Source: Pseudomonadota bacterium (GTDB lineage: Bacteria > Pseudomonadota > Alphaproteobacteria > Caulobacterales > Caulobacteraceae). From it: 43,332 nt of DNA. Under the pieces are notes generated by a model, which was not told where the DNA came from, did no database searches, and saw only the letters and a list, made by a program, of their open reading frames with translations. The position numbers and the translations under genes were made by a program. Position 1 is the first letter of the stretch. Each line of letters opens with the position of its first letter. This document shows, one piece after another, positions 32,349 through 39,809 of this stretch. The DNA lies in contig JAEYAO010000086.1 in assembly GCA_023456105.1 (NCBI GenBank), forward strand, positions 1-43,332, read 5' to 3'.

Positions 32349-32920
32349 GTCCGCCGCTTCAGGGTGACGTAGAAGGCGCCCTCGCCGCCGTGACGGCGGC
32401 CGGCCGACGAAAAGCCGGACACCACGCCGCGCAGCGCCGCTGAGTGCAGCCATTCCTCGAACGAGGCGCGGATCACGCCGCCGCCTCGACGCCCCTGGCC
32501 GGTGATCACCAGCACGGCGCGCAAGCCGCGCGCCTGGCTGCCGAGCAGGAATGCGCGCAGCTGATCCTCAGCCTCGAAGCGGCCGAAGCCGTGCAGGTCG
32601 ATGCGCGCCTCGATGGGGTCGCGCTCGCGCACCAGTCGGCGCTGACGGCGCGGCTCCAGCGTCTCCGGCGCGGCGCGCGGCTTGGCTGGACGGGGCGATG
32701 TCGGGTCCAGCGCCGGTCGCAAAGCCTCTGTGGCGAAAGCGAGGGGAGGCTTCAGCCGAGCGGGTTCGGCGGGCGTTCCGACCTCCGGTCCGGCGACCGG
32801 CACGCGCTGAGCCTTGCGGACCTTGGGTTGAGCCACGGTGCCGGACACGCGCGCCCAGATGCGCCGGTCCTCGGAGGTCAGGCCGTCCGCATCACGCTCG
32901 GGGCCGCGTCGGCGGCTCAT
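32345..32920 (-). CDS. Smr/MutS2-domain endonuclease-like protein
   Basis: A 191-residue protein with a C-terminal Smr domain (about 100-190). The domain motifs DLHGFGRFEAEDQLRAFL and ITGQGRRGGGVIRASFEEWL are both present; Smr domains bind or nick nucleic acid. The N-terminal half is very basic and Pro-rich and looks disordered. The start ATG at 32920 overlaps the stop of the XRE regulator by four bases (ATGA on the minus strand), so the two are translationally coupled. The cellular role is not known. Confidence 0.87.
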   Translation of the reverse strand: MSRRRGPERDADGLTSEDRRIWARVSGTVAQPKVRKAQRVPVAGPEVGTPAEPARLKPPLAFATEALRPALDPTSPRPAKPRAAPETLEPRRQRRLVRERDPIEARIDLHGFGRFEAEDQLRAFLLGSQARGLRAVLVITGQGRRGGGVIRASFEEWLHSAALRGVVSGFSSAGRRHGGEGAFYVTLKRRT

Positions 32921-33153
32921 TCGCCGTCGTCGTCTTCGAAGGCGGGCGGCCCCGGCTCGTGCGCCAGGAGGTCGCCGGGCTGGCACTCCAGCTCTCGGCA
33001 CAGGGCGTCCAGGGTGGAGAAGCGCACCGCCCGCGCCTTGCCCGTCTTCAGAATCGACAGATTGGCCACGGTCACGCCGACGCGATCCGCCAGCTCGGTC
33101 AGGGACATGCGGCGTTCCAGAAGAACGCGGTCAAGGGTCACGCGGATGGCCAT
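32917..33153 (-). CDS. XRE/Cro-type HTH regulator (YozG-like)
   Basis: A 78-residue DNA-binding protein: a single Cro/C1-type helix-turn-helix (about 15-65) with MSLTELADRVGVTVANLSILKTGKARAVRFSTLDALCRELECQPGDLL, then an acidic tail. Regulators of this small type are often encoded next to a DUF2975 membrane protein, as here, and may form one regulatory unit with it. It follows the DUF2975 gene by 28 bases on the minus strand and overlaps the Smr gene start by four bases. Confidence 0.9.
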   Translation of the reverse strand: MAIRVTLDRVLLERRMSLTELADRVGVTVANLSILKTGKARAVRFSTLDALCRELECQPGDLLAHEPGPPAFEDDDGE

Positions 33154-33181
33154 GGTCGTCCTGTCGCCTACACCAGTCCGC

Positions 33182-33739
33182 TCAGATCGTCAGTTCGGAT
33201 TCGCGCCGCAGCCGGGCGCCTTCGCGGAACACCTCGGCCAGCACGAATACGATCAAAACGGAAAAGATCGGCGTCAGCAGCTCTCCGAACCCTTGCGGGT
33301 CCATGATGCCGGGGGCTAGCCGGGCGGCGACAAAGCCTTGCGCCACCCAGACGCCGCCGGTGACCAGGGCCAGGGTCAGGCCGATCTGGCGCAGGCGGCG
33401 CACATTGTCGGGGTGGAAGGGGTCGCCGGCGGTCAGGGTGCGGAAAATCTTCCGCAGGCCCTGCAGGATCAGCATGAAGCCGCCGAAATAGGCGGTCAGG
33501 GCGCCGACGCCGAAGACCAGCAGGGCCCGGGTCAGCGGCAGCTGGCGTCCGTCGCCGCCGCTGGACACGGTGATGTTGAGGTTGGTCATGGGGATGAAGA
33601 TCGCCACGACCAGAAGGATCAAAAGCGCGCCGGTGATCAGGCCCAGAAGCACCCAGGCCACGTCCAGCACGACCTTGAGGAAGCTGGACAGCGAACCGGG
33701 ACCCATGGTCCGCACGTTCCGCATCCAGGCCGGGTCCAT
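33182..33739 (-). CDS. DUF2975 membrane protein
   Basis: A protein of about 185 residues with four predicted membrane helices (roughly 24-46, 72-92, 122-142, 152-172) and a middle segment with KIFRTLTAGDPFHPDNVRRLRQIG, the signature of DUF2975. Proteins of this family sit beside YozG-type regulators and may sense envelope state. The start is uncertain: ATG at 33739 is preferred, but 33796, 33724 and 33706 are in frame. It lies 28 bases upstream of the XRE gene on the same strand. Confidence 0.85.
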   Translation of the reverse strand: MDPAWMRNVRTMGPGSLSSFLKVVLDVAWVLLGLITGALLILLVVAIFIPMTNLNITVSSGGDGRQLPLTRALLVFGVGALTAYFGGFMLILQGLRKIFRTLTAGDPFHPDNVRRLRQIGLTLALVTGGVWVAQGFVAARLAPGIMDPQGFGELLTPIFSVLIVFVLAEVFREGARLRRESELTI

Positions 33740-33840
33740 CCGCCTCGGCGCATGCGTCCCTCCCGTTCTGATCCGCAACAGCTTGAGCGGGCGCATGGGG
33801 CGGGACCGGCCTCTTCAGGCCGGAAGACGAGGCGAGATCG

Positions 33841-33870
33841 CCGCGCGGGGTCCGGCGAACCCCGTCGCGG
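33841..33870. terminator. Terminator-like hairpin between small peptide and DUF2975 gene
   Basis: An 11-bp stem (33841-33851 with 33859-33870, one bulged T at 33865) and a seven-base loop lie between the small peptide gene and the DUF2975 gene. No T tract is visible on the minus strand, so it may be a Rho-type or attenuating structure. Confidence 0.35.
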
Positions 33871-33938
33871 CGCCATTCATCGCTGTCTTGTGCAAGATCG
33901 TCAAAGCTCTCGTGGATCGGAAGGGGTGAAGCGACCGA

Positions 33939-34055
33939 TCAGAGGGCCTGGAACAGCACAGCGACCAGGGCGGTCGGCAGGGCGGCGAGCAGGACGGTGT
34001 TCAGGAAGGCGGCGCCGAACTTGTCCATCATCAGCGAGGCGTTCATCGTGTGCAT
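33939..34055 (-). CDS. Small single-span membrane peptide
   Basis: A 38-residue peptide starting MHTMNASLMMDKFGAAFL and ending in one hydrophobic helix (about 13-36, with LNTVLLAALPTALVAVLFQAL). I cannot assign a function. It is unlike a random frame because it has a clean soluble head, one membrane helix and a short tail. The ATG at 34055 is preferred; ATGs at 34046 and 34031 are possible. Upstream lies the AT-rich inverted repeat shared with rdgB; downstream is a hairpin and then the DUF2975 gene. Confidence 0.5.
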   Translation of the reverse strand: MHTMNASLMMDKFGAAFLNTVLLAALPTALVAVLFQAL

Positions 34056-34186
34056 GGCGGGTCTCTTTCGATTGGGCGGTTCGTGCCCGTGGGTTGAGGT
34101 CTGTCGAAAATCTGTTTCAGGTTCTGATCTGAAGCGGGGGCGGTTTGTTCTCCGTCCTTGAGACAATGAGTAGTCCCGCCCAGGGC

Positions 34187-34234
34187 TTTATTCACGTTAC
34201 ATATCGTTTATCGGTATTACGATTTGGCAATATG
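34187..34234. promoter_or_regulatory. AT-rich divergent control region with inverted repeats
   Basis: A 48-bp AT-rich island in an otherwise GC-rich sequence, between the leftward small peptide gene and rdgB. It contains ATCGT-N11-ACGAT (34203-34207 and 34219-34223) nested inside CATAT...ATATG (34200-34204 and 34230-34234). It is probably the promoter/operator of one or both genes. Confidence 0.45.
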
Positions 34235-34249
34235 CGAGGCGCGCCGGAA

Positions 34250-34849
34250 ATGATGAAGCTGATCAAGGGCATGCGGATCGTCGCGGCGACCCACAATCCG
34301 GGCAAGGTTCCGGAGATCGCGGCCCTGCTGGGTGGAGATTACGAGATCGTCACGGCCGGGCAGCTGAACCTGCCCGAACCGGAAGAGACCGAGAGCACCT
34401 TCTCCGGCAACGCCATGCTGAAGGCGCGGCACGCCGCGCGGCTGTCGGGCGAGGTGTCGCTGGCCGACGATTCGGGTCTGTCGGTGGCTGCGCTGGACGG
34501 CGCGCCGGGCATATTCTCCGCACGCTGGGCCGGACCGACCAAGGACTTCGCCCTGGCCATGCGCAAGGTCGAGGAGCGGCTGGAGGAGGTCGGCGCGACC
34601 GACCGGCGCGCCTGGTTCACCTCGGCCCTGGCGGTGGCCTGGCCGGACGGGCCGTGCGTGGTGGTGGAGGGCGAGGTGCATGGCGAGCTGGGGTTTCCGC
34701 CGCGCGGAGACCGGGGCTTCGGCTACGATCCCATCTTCCGCCCGGACTGCTTCGACCACACCTTCGGCGAGATGGAGCCGCACGCCAAGGACGCCATGAG
34801 CCACCGCGCCCGCGCGTTCGAGAAGCTGAAGGCGGCGCTGATTGACTGA
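34250..34849 (+). CDS. rdgB: dITP/XTP pyrophosphatase (RdgB/HAM1)
   Basis: Hydrolyses dITP and XTP so that deaminated purines are not built into DNA or RNA. The 199-residue protein has VAATHNPGKVPEIAALL near 10-26, the ESTFSGNAMLKARHAA segment near 48-62, the acidic DDSGLSVAALDGAPGIFSARWAG motif (about 72-94) and, near the C-terminus, GFGYDPIF and SHRARAFEKL. The start at 34250 has GAGG 10 bases upstream; 34232 and 34253 are alternatives. It overlaps hemW by eight bases. Confidence 0.94.
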   Translation: MMKLIKGMRIVAATHNPGKVPEIAALLGGDYEIVTAGQLNLPEPEETESTFSGNAMLKARHAARLSGEVSLADDSGLSVAALDGAPGIFSARWAGPTKDFALAMRKVEERLEEVGATDRRAWFTSALAVAWPDGPCVVVEGEVHGELGFPPRGDRGFGYDPIFRPDCFDHTFGEMEPHAKDAMSHRARAFEKLKAALID

Positions 34850-36014
34850 GCCGTCCCGCGCGACGCCCGATCCGGGAACGGACGTCGCCATCTATGTGCA
34901 CTGGCCCTACTGCGCGCGCATCTGCCCCTACTGCGACTTCAACGTGGTGCGGGACCGGGGGCGGGCGGAGGAGCAGGCGGCGCTGGTCGAGGCCATCCTT
35001 TCGGACCTGCGCGCGCAGGCGGCGATGCTGGGGGCGCGCCGACTAGCCTCCATCTTCTTCGGCGGAGGCACGCCGTCGCTGATGGCGCCGGAGGCGGTGG
35101 CGAGGATCGTGGAGGAGGCGCGGCGGCTGTTTGAGCCCTCCGGTCGCTTGGAGGTCACGCTGGAGGCCAATCCCACCGACGCGGAGGCCGGACGTTTCGC
35201 CGAACTGGCGCAGGCGGGAGTGAGCCGGCTGTCGATGGGGGTGCAGGCGCTGGACGACGCCTCGCTGCGGTTCCTCGGGCGCAACCACTCGGCGGCCGAG
35301 GCGGTGCGGGCGGTGGAGACGGCGCGGCGGGCCTTTCCGCGCCTGTCGATCGACCTGATCTATGCGAGGCCGGAGCAGACGGTGGAGGGCTGGACCGCCG
35401 AACTGATCCAAGCGCTGGCGCTCGGTTTCGAACACGTCTCGCCCTATCAGCTGACGGTGGAGCCGGAGACGGCGTTCGGGAGGGCGCTGCGTCGCGGGGC
35501 CTTGATCCCGCCGGACGAGGACCAGTCGGCGGCGCTCTATGAGACGACGCAGGCCGTGCTGAACGCGGCGGGGTTCGAGGCCTATGAGGTGTCCAACCAC
35601 GCGCGCGGGACGGCGGCGCGCTCGGCGCACAATCTGCATGTCTGGCGCGGCGGCGACTACCTCGGGCTGGGGCCGGGCGCGCACGGGCGGCTGACGCTGG
35701 AGGGCGCCCGCACCGCGACCGTCGCGCACCGCCGGATCGGGGACTATGTGGCCGGCGTGGCGGCGAGCGCGCCGTGGGCCGAGCGCGAGGCGATGGACGC
35801 GGCGGGCGAGGCGGAAGAGCGAGCGCTGCTGGGCCTGCGCACCGTCGAGGGCGTGCCGCTGGCTAACCTTGCGCCGCTTGGGCTGCGTGCGGGCGGAGGG
35901 GCGCTGGAGAGCCTGATCGCGGACGGCTTCCTGCGGATCGAGGGCGAGCGGCTGGTCGCCACGCAGCGGGGACGGCCGGTGCTGGACGGGGTGCTGAAGG
36001 CGCTGCTGACCTGA
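34842..36014 (+). CDS. hemW: Radical SAM haem chaperone HemW
   Basis: A 390-residue radical SAM protein that delivers haem to respiratory proteins; once confused with oxygen-independent coproporphyrinogen oxidase HemN. The cluster motif CARICPYCDF (Cys 24, 28, 31 region) fits CX3CX2C, followed by FFGGGTPS and LEANPT. HemN-specific N-terminal sequence is absent, which favours HemW. The start is a TTG at 34842 that overlaps the rdgB stop; no ATG gives a full domain. The C-terminal winged region ends at the stop with 7 bases to the convergent MFS gene. Confidence 0.92.
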   Translation: MTEPSRATPDPGTDVAIYVHWPYCARICPYCDFNVVRDRGRAEEQAALVEAILSDLRAQAAMLGARRLASIFFGGGTPSLMAPEAVARIVEEARRLFEPSGRLEVTLEANPTDAEAGRFAELAQAGVSRLSMGVQALDDASLRFLGRNHSAAEAVRAVETARRAFPRLSIDLIYARPEQTVEGWTAELIQALALGFEHVSPYQLTVEPETAFGRALRRGALIPPDEDQSAALYETTQAVLNAAGFEAYEVSNHARGTAARSAHNLHVWRGGDYLGLGPGAHGRLTLEGARTATVAHRRIGDYVAGVAASAPWAEREAMDAAGEAEERALLGLRTVEGVPLANLAPLGLRAGGGALESLIADGFLRIEGERLVATQRGRPVLDGVLKALLT

Positions 36015-36021
36015 GCCGGCG

Positions 36022-37299
36022 TCAGGTCAGCTTGTCGGCCTTGCGCAGGCTGGGGAACATCTTCGCCCAGATGCCCGTCGCGGCGAGAGCGCCGATCCCG
36101 CCGAACGCCGCCGCGCCGATGGGACCCAGGAAGCGCACCGCGACGCCGGAATAGGCCTCGCCCAGTTCGTTGGACGCGCCGATGAACAGCATGGACACCG
36201 AGCTGACCCGTCCGCGCATGTGGTCGGGCGTGGCCAGCTGGATCAGGGTCTGGCGGATGTTGACGCTGACCATGTCGGCCGCGCCGCCGATGAACAGCAC
36301 CAGGCCCGACAGCCACACGCTCTTGGACAGGCCGAAGGTCAAGGTGCACAGGCCGAACAGGGCGACGGCGGCGAACATCCAGCGCCCGCCGTGCCGCACG
36401 ATGGGCCGGCGGCTGAGATAGACCGCCATCAGCAGGGCGCCGACGCCGAAGGCGGCGCGCAGCAGGCCGAACCCTTGCGGCCCCACGTGCAGGATGTCGC
36501 GCGCGAAGATCGGCGTCAGCAGCGCCACGCCCGCCAGCAGCACGACGACCAGGTCGAGCGAGATGGCGCCCAGAACGATCTTGGTCTTCCAGACATAGGC
36601 CAGGCCTTCGCGCACGGCCGCGACCGGCGACGGAGCGTTCGGCTGCACCACCGGCTTGCCGCTGGTGCGGATCAGGAGAAACGCGGCCACCCCCAACAGA
36701 AACAGACCCATCGACACGGCGTAGGCCAGCGGCACGCCGTAGCCCACGATCACGCCGCCCAGCGCGGGTCCGGCGATGGCGCCGGTCTGAAAGGCGATGG
36801 ACTGGGCGGCGATGGCGGGCGGCAGGGCCTTGCGTCCCACCACCATCGGCAGAAAGGCCTGGCTGGCGGGCGCCAGAAACGCTCGCGCCGCGCCGAACAG
36901 GGCGGCCACCGCCAGGAGGCCCCACAGAGGCGGCGATCCGTGCAGCGCCATCAGCAGGAACGCGCCCGCACACGCCGCCTCCACGATGATCGACAGGGCG
37001 ACCGTGCGCTTGCGGTCGCGCCGGTCCGCCATCGCGCCCGCCGGAAGCGTAAAGGCCAGCAGCGGCAGGAACTGACACAGGCCGACCAGCCCCAGATACA
37101 GGCTGGCCTGCTCGATCGGATGGTCGCGCCGCGCGATCTCATAGACCTGCCACAACAGGGCCGAGGACTGGATCTGGATGCCAAGCACCGCCACCACGCG
37201 GCCCAGCCACAGCAGGCGGAAGTCGCGGATGCCCCATGGGCTGGAGGGGCCGTCGGGCGGGGCGGGCGGCGGGCTGGCGGGCGAGGCGGCGTCGGTCAC
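36022..37299 (-). CDS. MFS exporter (EntS-like MFS_3 family)
   Basis: An inner-membrane transporter of 425 residues with twelve predicted helices. A Pro-rich cytoplasmic N-terminus precedes FRLLWLGRVVAVLGIQIQSSALLWQVYE, and the loop motif GAMADRRDRKRTVAL (about 87-101) is typical of the major facilitator fold. The closest recognisable group is the enterobactin exporter-type MFS_3 family. The substrate is unknown. The start is a GTG at 37299 without a close ribosome binding site, so it is somewhat uncertain. It is divergent from dapE. Confidence 0.88.
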   Translation of the reverse strand: MTDAASPASPPPAPPDGPSSPWGIRDFRLLWLGRVVAVLGIQIQSSALLWQVYEIARRDHPIEQASLYLGLVGLCQFLPLLAFTLPAGAMADRRDRKRTVALSIIVEAACAGAFLLMALHGSPPLWGLLAVAALFGAARAFLAPASQAFLPMVVGRKALPPAIAAQSIAFQTGAIAGPALGGVIVGYGVPLAYAVSMGLFLLGVAAFLLIRTSGKPVVQPNAPSPVAAVREGLAYVWKTKIVLGAISLDLVVVLLAGVALLTPIFARDILHVGPQGFGLLRAAFGVGALLMAVYLSRRPIVRHGGRWMFAAVALFGLCTLTFGLSKSVWLSGLVLFIGGAADMVSVNIRQTLIQLATPDHMRGRVSSVSMLFIGASNELGEAYSGVAVRFLGPIGAAAFGGIGALAATGIWAKMFPSLRKADKLT

Positions 37300-37377
37300 G
37301 GGATGCTTCTGCGAACTCCTGGCGGCGGAAAGGCGAACCCTTCTCGCGGCGGTGCGATCCCCCTAAAGCATGCGGGC

Positions 37378-38553
37378 ATGAGCCGTGCATCAATTCCCGT
37401 GATCGATCCCGTCGAACTGTGCCGCGCACTGATCCGCAGGCCTTCGGTCACGCCCGCCGACGCGGGGGCGATGGACGTGCTGGAGCCGGTGCTGACGCGC
37501 CTCGGCTTTGTCTGCCGCCGGATGCGGTTCGAGGACATCGAGAATCTGTATGCGCGTCGGGGAACGACGGCGCCGAACCTCTGCTTCGCCGGCCACACGG
37601 ACGTGGTGCCGGTGGGCGCCGATGCGCAGTGGAGCGCGGGGCCGTTCGACGGCGAGGTGCGCGACGGCGTGCTGTATGGTCGGGGCGCGGTGGACATGAA
37701 GGGCGGGATCGCCGCCTGGATCGCCGCGGTGTCGCGCGTGCTGTCCGGGGGTGAGCCGGCCGGCTCGCTGTCGCTCCTGATCACCGGCGACGAGGAGGGA
37801 CCGGCGCTGCACGGGACCAAGCGGGTGGTGGAGGTGTTGGCGGCGGAGGGCGAGCGCATCGACGCCTGCGTGGTGGGCGAACCCTCGTCGGCGCAGCATC
37901 TGGGCGACATGATCAAGGTCGGCCGGCGCGGCTCGCTGAACACATGGATCACCGTGCGGGGGCGCCAGGGCCACGTCGCCTATCCGGATAGGGCGGCCAA
38001 TCCGGCGCCAGTGCTGGCGCGCCTGTTGGCCGCGCTGGACGCCCATGTGCTGGACGACGGCTATGAGGCGTTTCAGCCGTCCAACCTGGAGATCACCACC
38101 ATCGACGTCGGCAACACCGCCACCAACGTCATCCCGGCCGAGGCCCGCGCGCGGCTGAACATCCGCTTCAATCCGGCCCACACCGGCGAGGCCCTGATGC
38201 GGTGGCTGGACGAGACGGCGCGCGAGGCCGAGCGCGCCTCCGGCCTGCCGATCACCCTGGACCACCAGTGCTCGGGCGACGCCTTTCTGACGCCTGCCGG
38301 ACCCTTCGTGGAGGCGGTGCAGGATGCGGTGCAGGCGGTGGTCGGCCGACGGCCGGAAGCGTCCACGACCGGCGGCACGTCGGATGCGCGCTTCATCCGC
38401 AGGATGTGCCCGGTACTGGAGCTGGGGCTGGTCGGCCAGACCATGCACCAGATCGACGAGCGGGTGCCGACCGCAGAACTTCTGGAGCTGACCGACATCT
38501 ACCGCAGGGTGATCGAAACGGCGCCCTCGCGGCTGAGCGCACCTCACGGCTGA
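37378..38553 (+). CDS. dapE: Succinyl-diaminopimelate desuccinylase
   Basis: A zinc hydrolase of the M20 family that makes LL-diaminopimelate for lysine and peptidoglycan. The 391 residues match DapE. The metal ligands are seen in FAGHTDVVPVG (about 72-82), GRGAVDMKGG (about 101-110), TGDEEGPALHGT (about 136-147), and later GEPSS and the C-terminal VGQTMHQIDERV. TTGGTSDARFI is a DapE-specific signature. The ATG at 37378 is chosen; upstream frame is an antisense shadow. It is divergent from the MFS gene. Confidence 0.95.
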   Translation: MSRASIPVIDPVELCRALIRRPSVTPADAGAMDVLEPVLTRLGFVCRRMRFEDIENLYARRGTTAPNLCFAGHTDVVPVGADAQWSAGPFDGEVRDGVLYGRGAVDMKGGIAAWIAAVSRVLSGGEPAGSLSLLITGDEEGPALHGTKRVVEVLAAEGERIDACVVGEPSSAQHLGDMIKVGRRGSLNTWITVRGRQGHVAYPDRAANPAPVLARLLAALDAHVLDDGYEAFQPSNLEITTIDVGNTATNVIPAEARARLNIRFNPAHTGEALMRWLDETAREAERASGLPITLDHQCSGDAFLTPAGPFVEAVQDAVQAVVGRRPEASTTGGTSDARFIRRMCPVLELGLVGQTMHQIDERVPTAELLELTDIYRRVIETAPSRLSAPHG

Positions 38554-38604
38554 GACACGAAAGCTTCGCTTGTCGAGGCGCCCGGCGCACCCGATGTTGG
38601 GTCC

Positions 38605-38961
38605 ATGGCGATCAAGAGCGCATCGACGGAGTGGCGGCAGGTCGTCCTGGTCTGCCGCAAATGCTCCAAGAAGCTGGAAGGCGGCTTTGGTCCCGACGGC
38701 GACCTGACGCTGAAAAAGGCGCTGCGCCGCTATCTGCAGCTGCCCAAGGGCAAGAAGGGCCGCAAGCACGAACTGGCCGTGGTCGGCGCCGACTGTTTCG
38801 GCCTGTGCCCCAAGGGCGCGGTGGTGGCGGTGAACACCGCGCAGCCGGAGGCGCTGCTGGTGGTGCCGGCCGGGGCCGACCTGCTGGAGGTTAAGGCGCG
38901 GCTGGGCCTGGCCGATCCGCGCCGGGGCAAGCCGGCGCTGACGCTGGTGGAGGGCGGCTGA
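38605..38961 (+). CDS. Thioredoxin-fold (2Fe-2S) ferredoxin-like protein
   Basis: A 118-residue protein with the four Cys pattern of thioredoxin-like ferredoxins: Cys 17 and 20 (VCRKC) and Cys 64 and 68 (ADCFGLCPKG). These should hold one [2Fe-2S] cluster. A Lys-rich loop (QLPKGKKGRKHE) separates the two pairs. Its electron partner is not known. It lies 51 bases after dapE and is followed at once by a hairpin that starts on its stop codon. Confidence 0.8.
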   Translation: MAIKSASTEWRQVVLVCRKCSKKLEGGFGPDGDLTLKKALRRYLQLPKGKKGRKHELAVVGADCFGLCPKGAVVAVNTAQPEALLVVPAGADLLEVKARLGLADPRRGKPALTLVEGG

Positions 38962-38986
38962 CGCCTTTCCCTCGCCGGAAAGGCGT
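38961..38986 (+). terminator. Hairpin directly after the ferredoxin gene
   Basis: A perfect 10-bp stem ACGCCTTTCC/GGAAAGGCGT (38961-38970 with 38977-38986) and a six-base loop begin on the last base of the stop codon. No T tract follows, so it may be a weak or Rho-type terminator, or an mRNA end protector. Confidence 0.5.
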
Positions 38987-39000
38987 GCGAAATCACACCC

Positions 39001-39429
39001 ATGGACACTCGCATCGAAAAGCGCGTCGGCGTGCAGGCCACCTCCGACCGAATCTGGGAGCTGATCTCCGACCTGCCGTCCTGGGATCGCTGGAACCCGC
39101 ACGAGACGGACGTGAGCGGGACCATCGCCTTTGGCGGCGTCCTGAACATGACCGAGCGCCTGCCGGGCCTGCCTGAGCGCCAGGTCCAGGCGCGGGTGGG
39201 CGAGTGGCAGCCGCGCGCCCAGTTGGTGTGGGCGGAGAAACGCGGCTTCCTGTTCAACACCGTGCGCTATTTCGAGATCGAGGAACTGGAAAAGGGCAGC
39301 TGCATCGTCGCCTCCGGCCTCATCTTCTCGGGGCTCCGGGGCGAGATGTTCCACGACAAGCACCGCAACGCCCTGCGCCGCGTGCACGAGGCCATCGCCG
39401 AAGGCCTGCGCCGGGCCGCCGAGGCCTGA
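39001..39429 (+). CDS. SRPBCC family protein
   Basis: A 142-residue single-domain protein of the SRPBCC (START/Bet v1-like) fold, which usually binds a hydrophobic ligand. The opening RIEKRVGVQATSDRIWELISDLPSWDRWNP is typical, with the helix-grip WDRWNPHE near 29-36, and the C-terminal helix MFHDKHRNALRRVHEAIAEGLRRA closes the fold. No catalytic residues are recognisable. It lies 40 bases after the ferredoxin gene, separated from it by a hairpin. The ligand is unknown. Confidence 0.82.
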   Translation: MDTRIEKRVGVQATSDRIWELISDLPSWDRWNPHETDVSGTIAFGGVLNMTERLPGLPERQVQARVGEWQPRAQLVWAEKRGFLFNTVRYFEIEELEKGSCIVASGLIFSGLRGEMFHDKHRNALRRVHEAIAEGLRRAAEA

Positions 39430-39506
39430 TGCGCGGTTGATCGGTTGGCAGGGCGTCCCGCCGCCGCTATTCAGCCCGCCGATCCGCCGTTTCCGAGGTC
39501 TGCCTC

Positions 39507-39746
39507 ATGTCCGACACCCCGCCCGACCGCCTGTCCGTCGATCCCGACAGCCCTTTCCATGACGCCGAGGTGCTGCAACGCGACGTCGGCGTCCGCTTCA
39601 AGGGCGAGGACAAGACCAATGTCGAGGAATACTGCGTCTCGGAAGGCTGGGTGCGGCTGGCGGTCGGCAAGGGCGTGGACCGGCGCGGCAAGGCGCTGAC
39701 GGTCAAGCTGCAGGGGCCGGTCGAGCCCTACTTCCGCAACGGCTGA
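39507..39746 (+). CDS. DUF3297 family protein
   Basis: A 79-residue soluble protein that matches the DUF3297 pattern: PDRLSVDPDSPFHDAEVLQRDVGVRFKG at the N-terminus and EGWVRLAVGKGVDRRGKALTVKLQGPVEPYF at the C-terminus. The family is short, conserved and of unknown function; older annotations calling it glutathione peroxidase have no support in the sequence, as there is no Cys nucleophile motif. It is a separate gene 77 bases after the SRPBCC gene and is followed by a long nested hairpin. Confidence 0.85.
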   Translation: MSDTPPDRLSVDPDSPFHDAEVLQRDVGVRFKGEDKTNVEEYCVSEGWVRLAVGKGVDRRGKALTVKLQGPVEPYFRNG

Positions 39747-39776
39747 GCCCCTTTACCCGGCCTTCCGGGCGGGGCT
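39746..39776 (+). terminator. Nested hairpin after DUF3297 gene
   Basis: An outer stem AGCCCC/GGGGCT (39746-39751 with 39771-39776) and an inner stem CCCGG/CCGGG (39756-39760 with 39765-39769) with a four-base loop lie right after the stop. There is no T tract. It separates this gene from the M28 peptidase. Confidence 0.45.
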
Positions 39777-39809
39777 ACGGTTCGGCTTCCCGAATCCGGA
39801 GTTCCGTCC

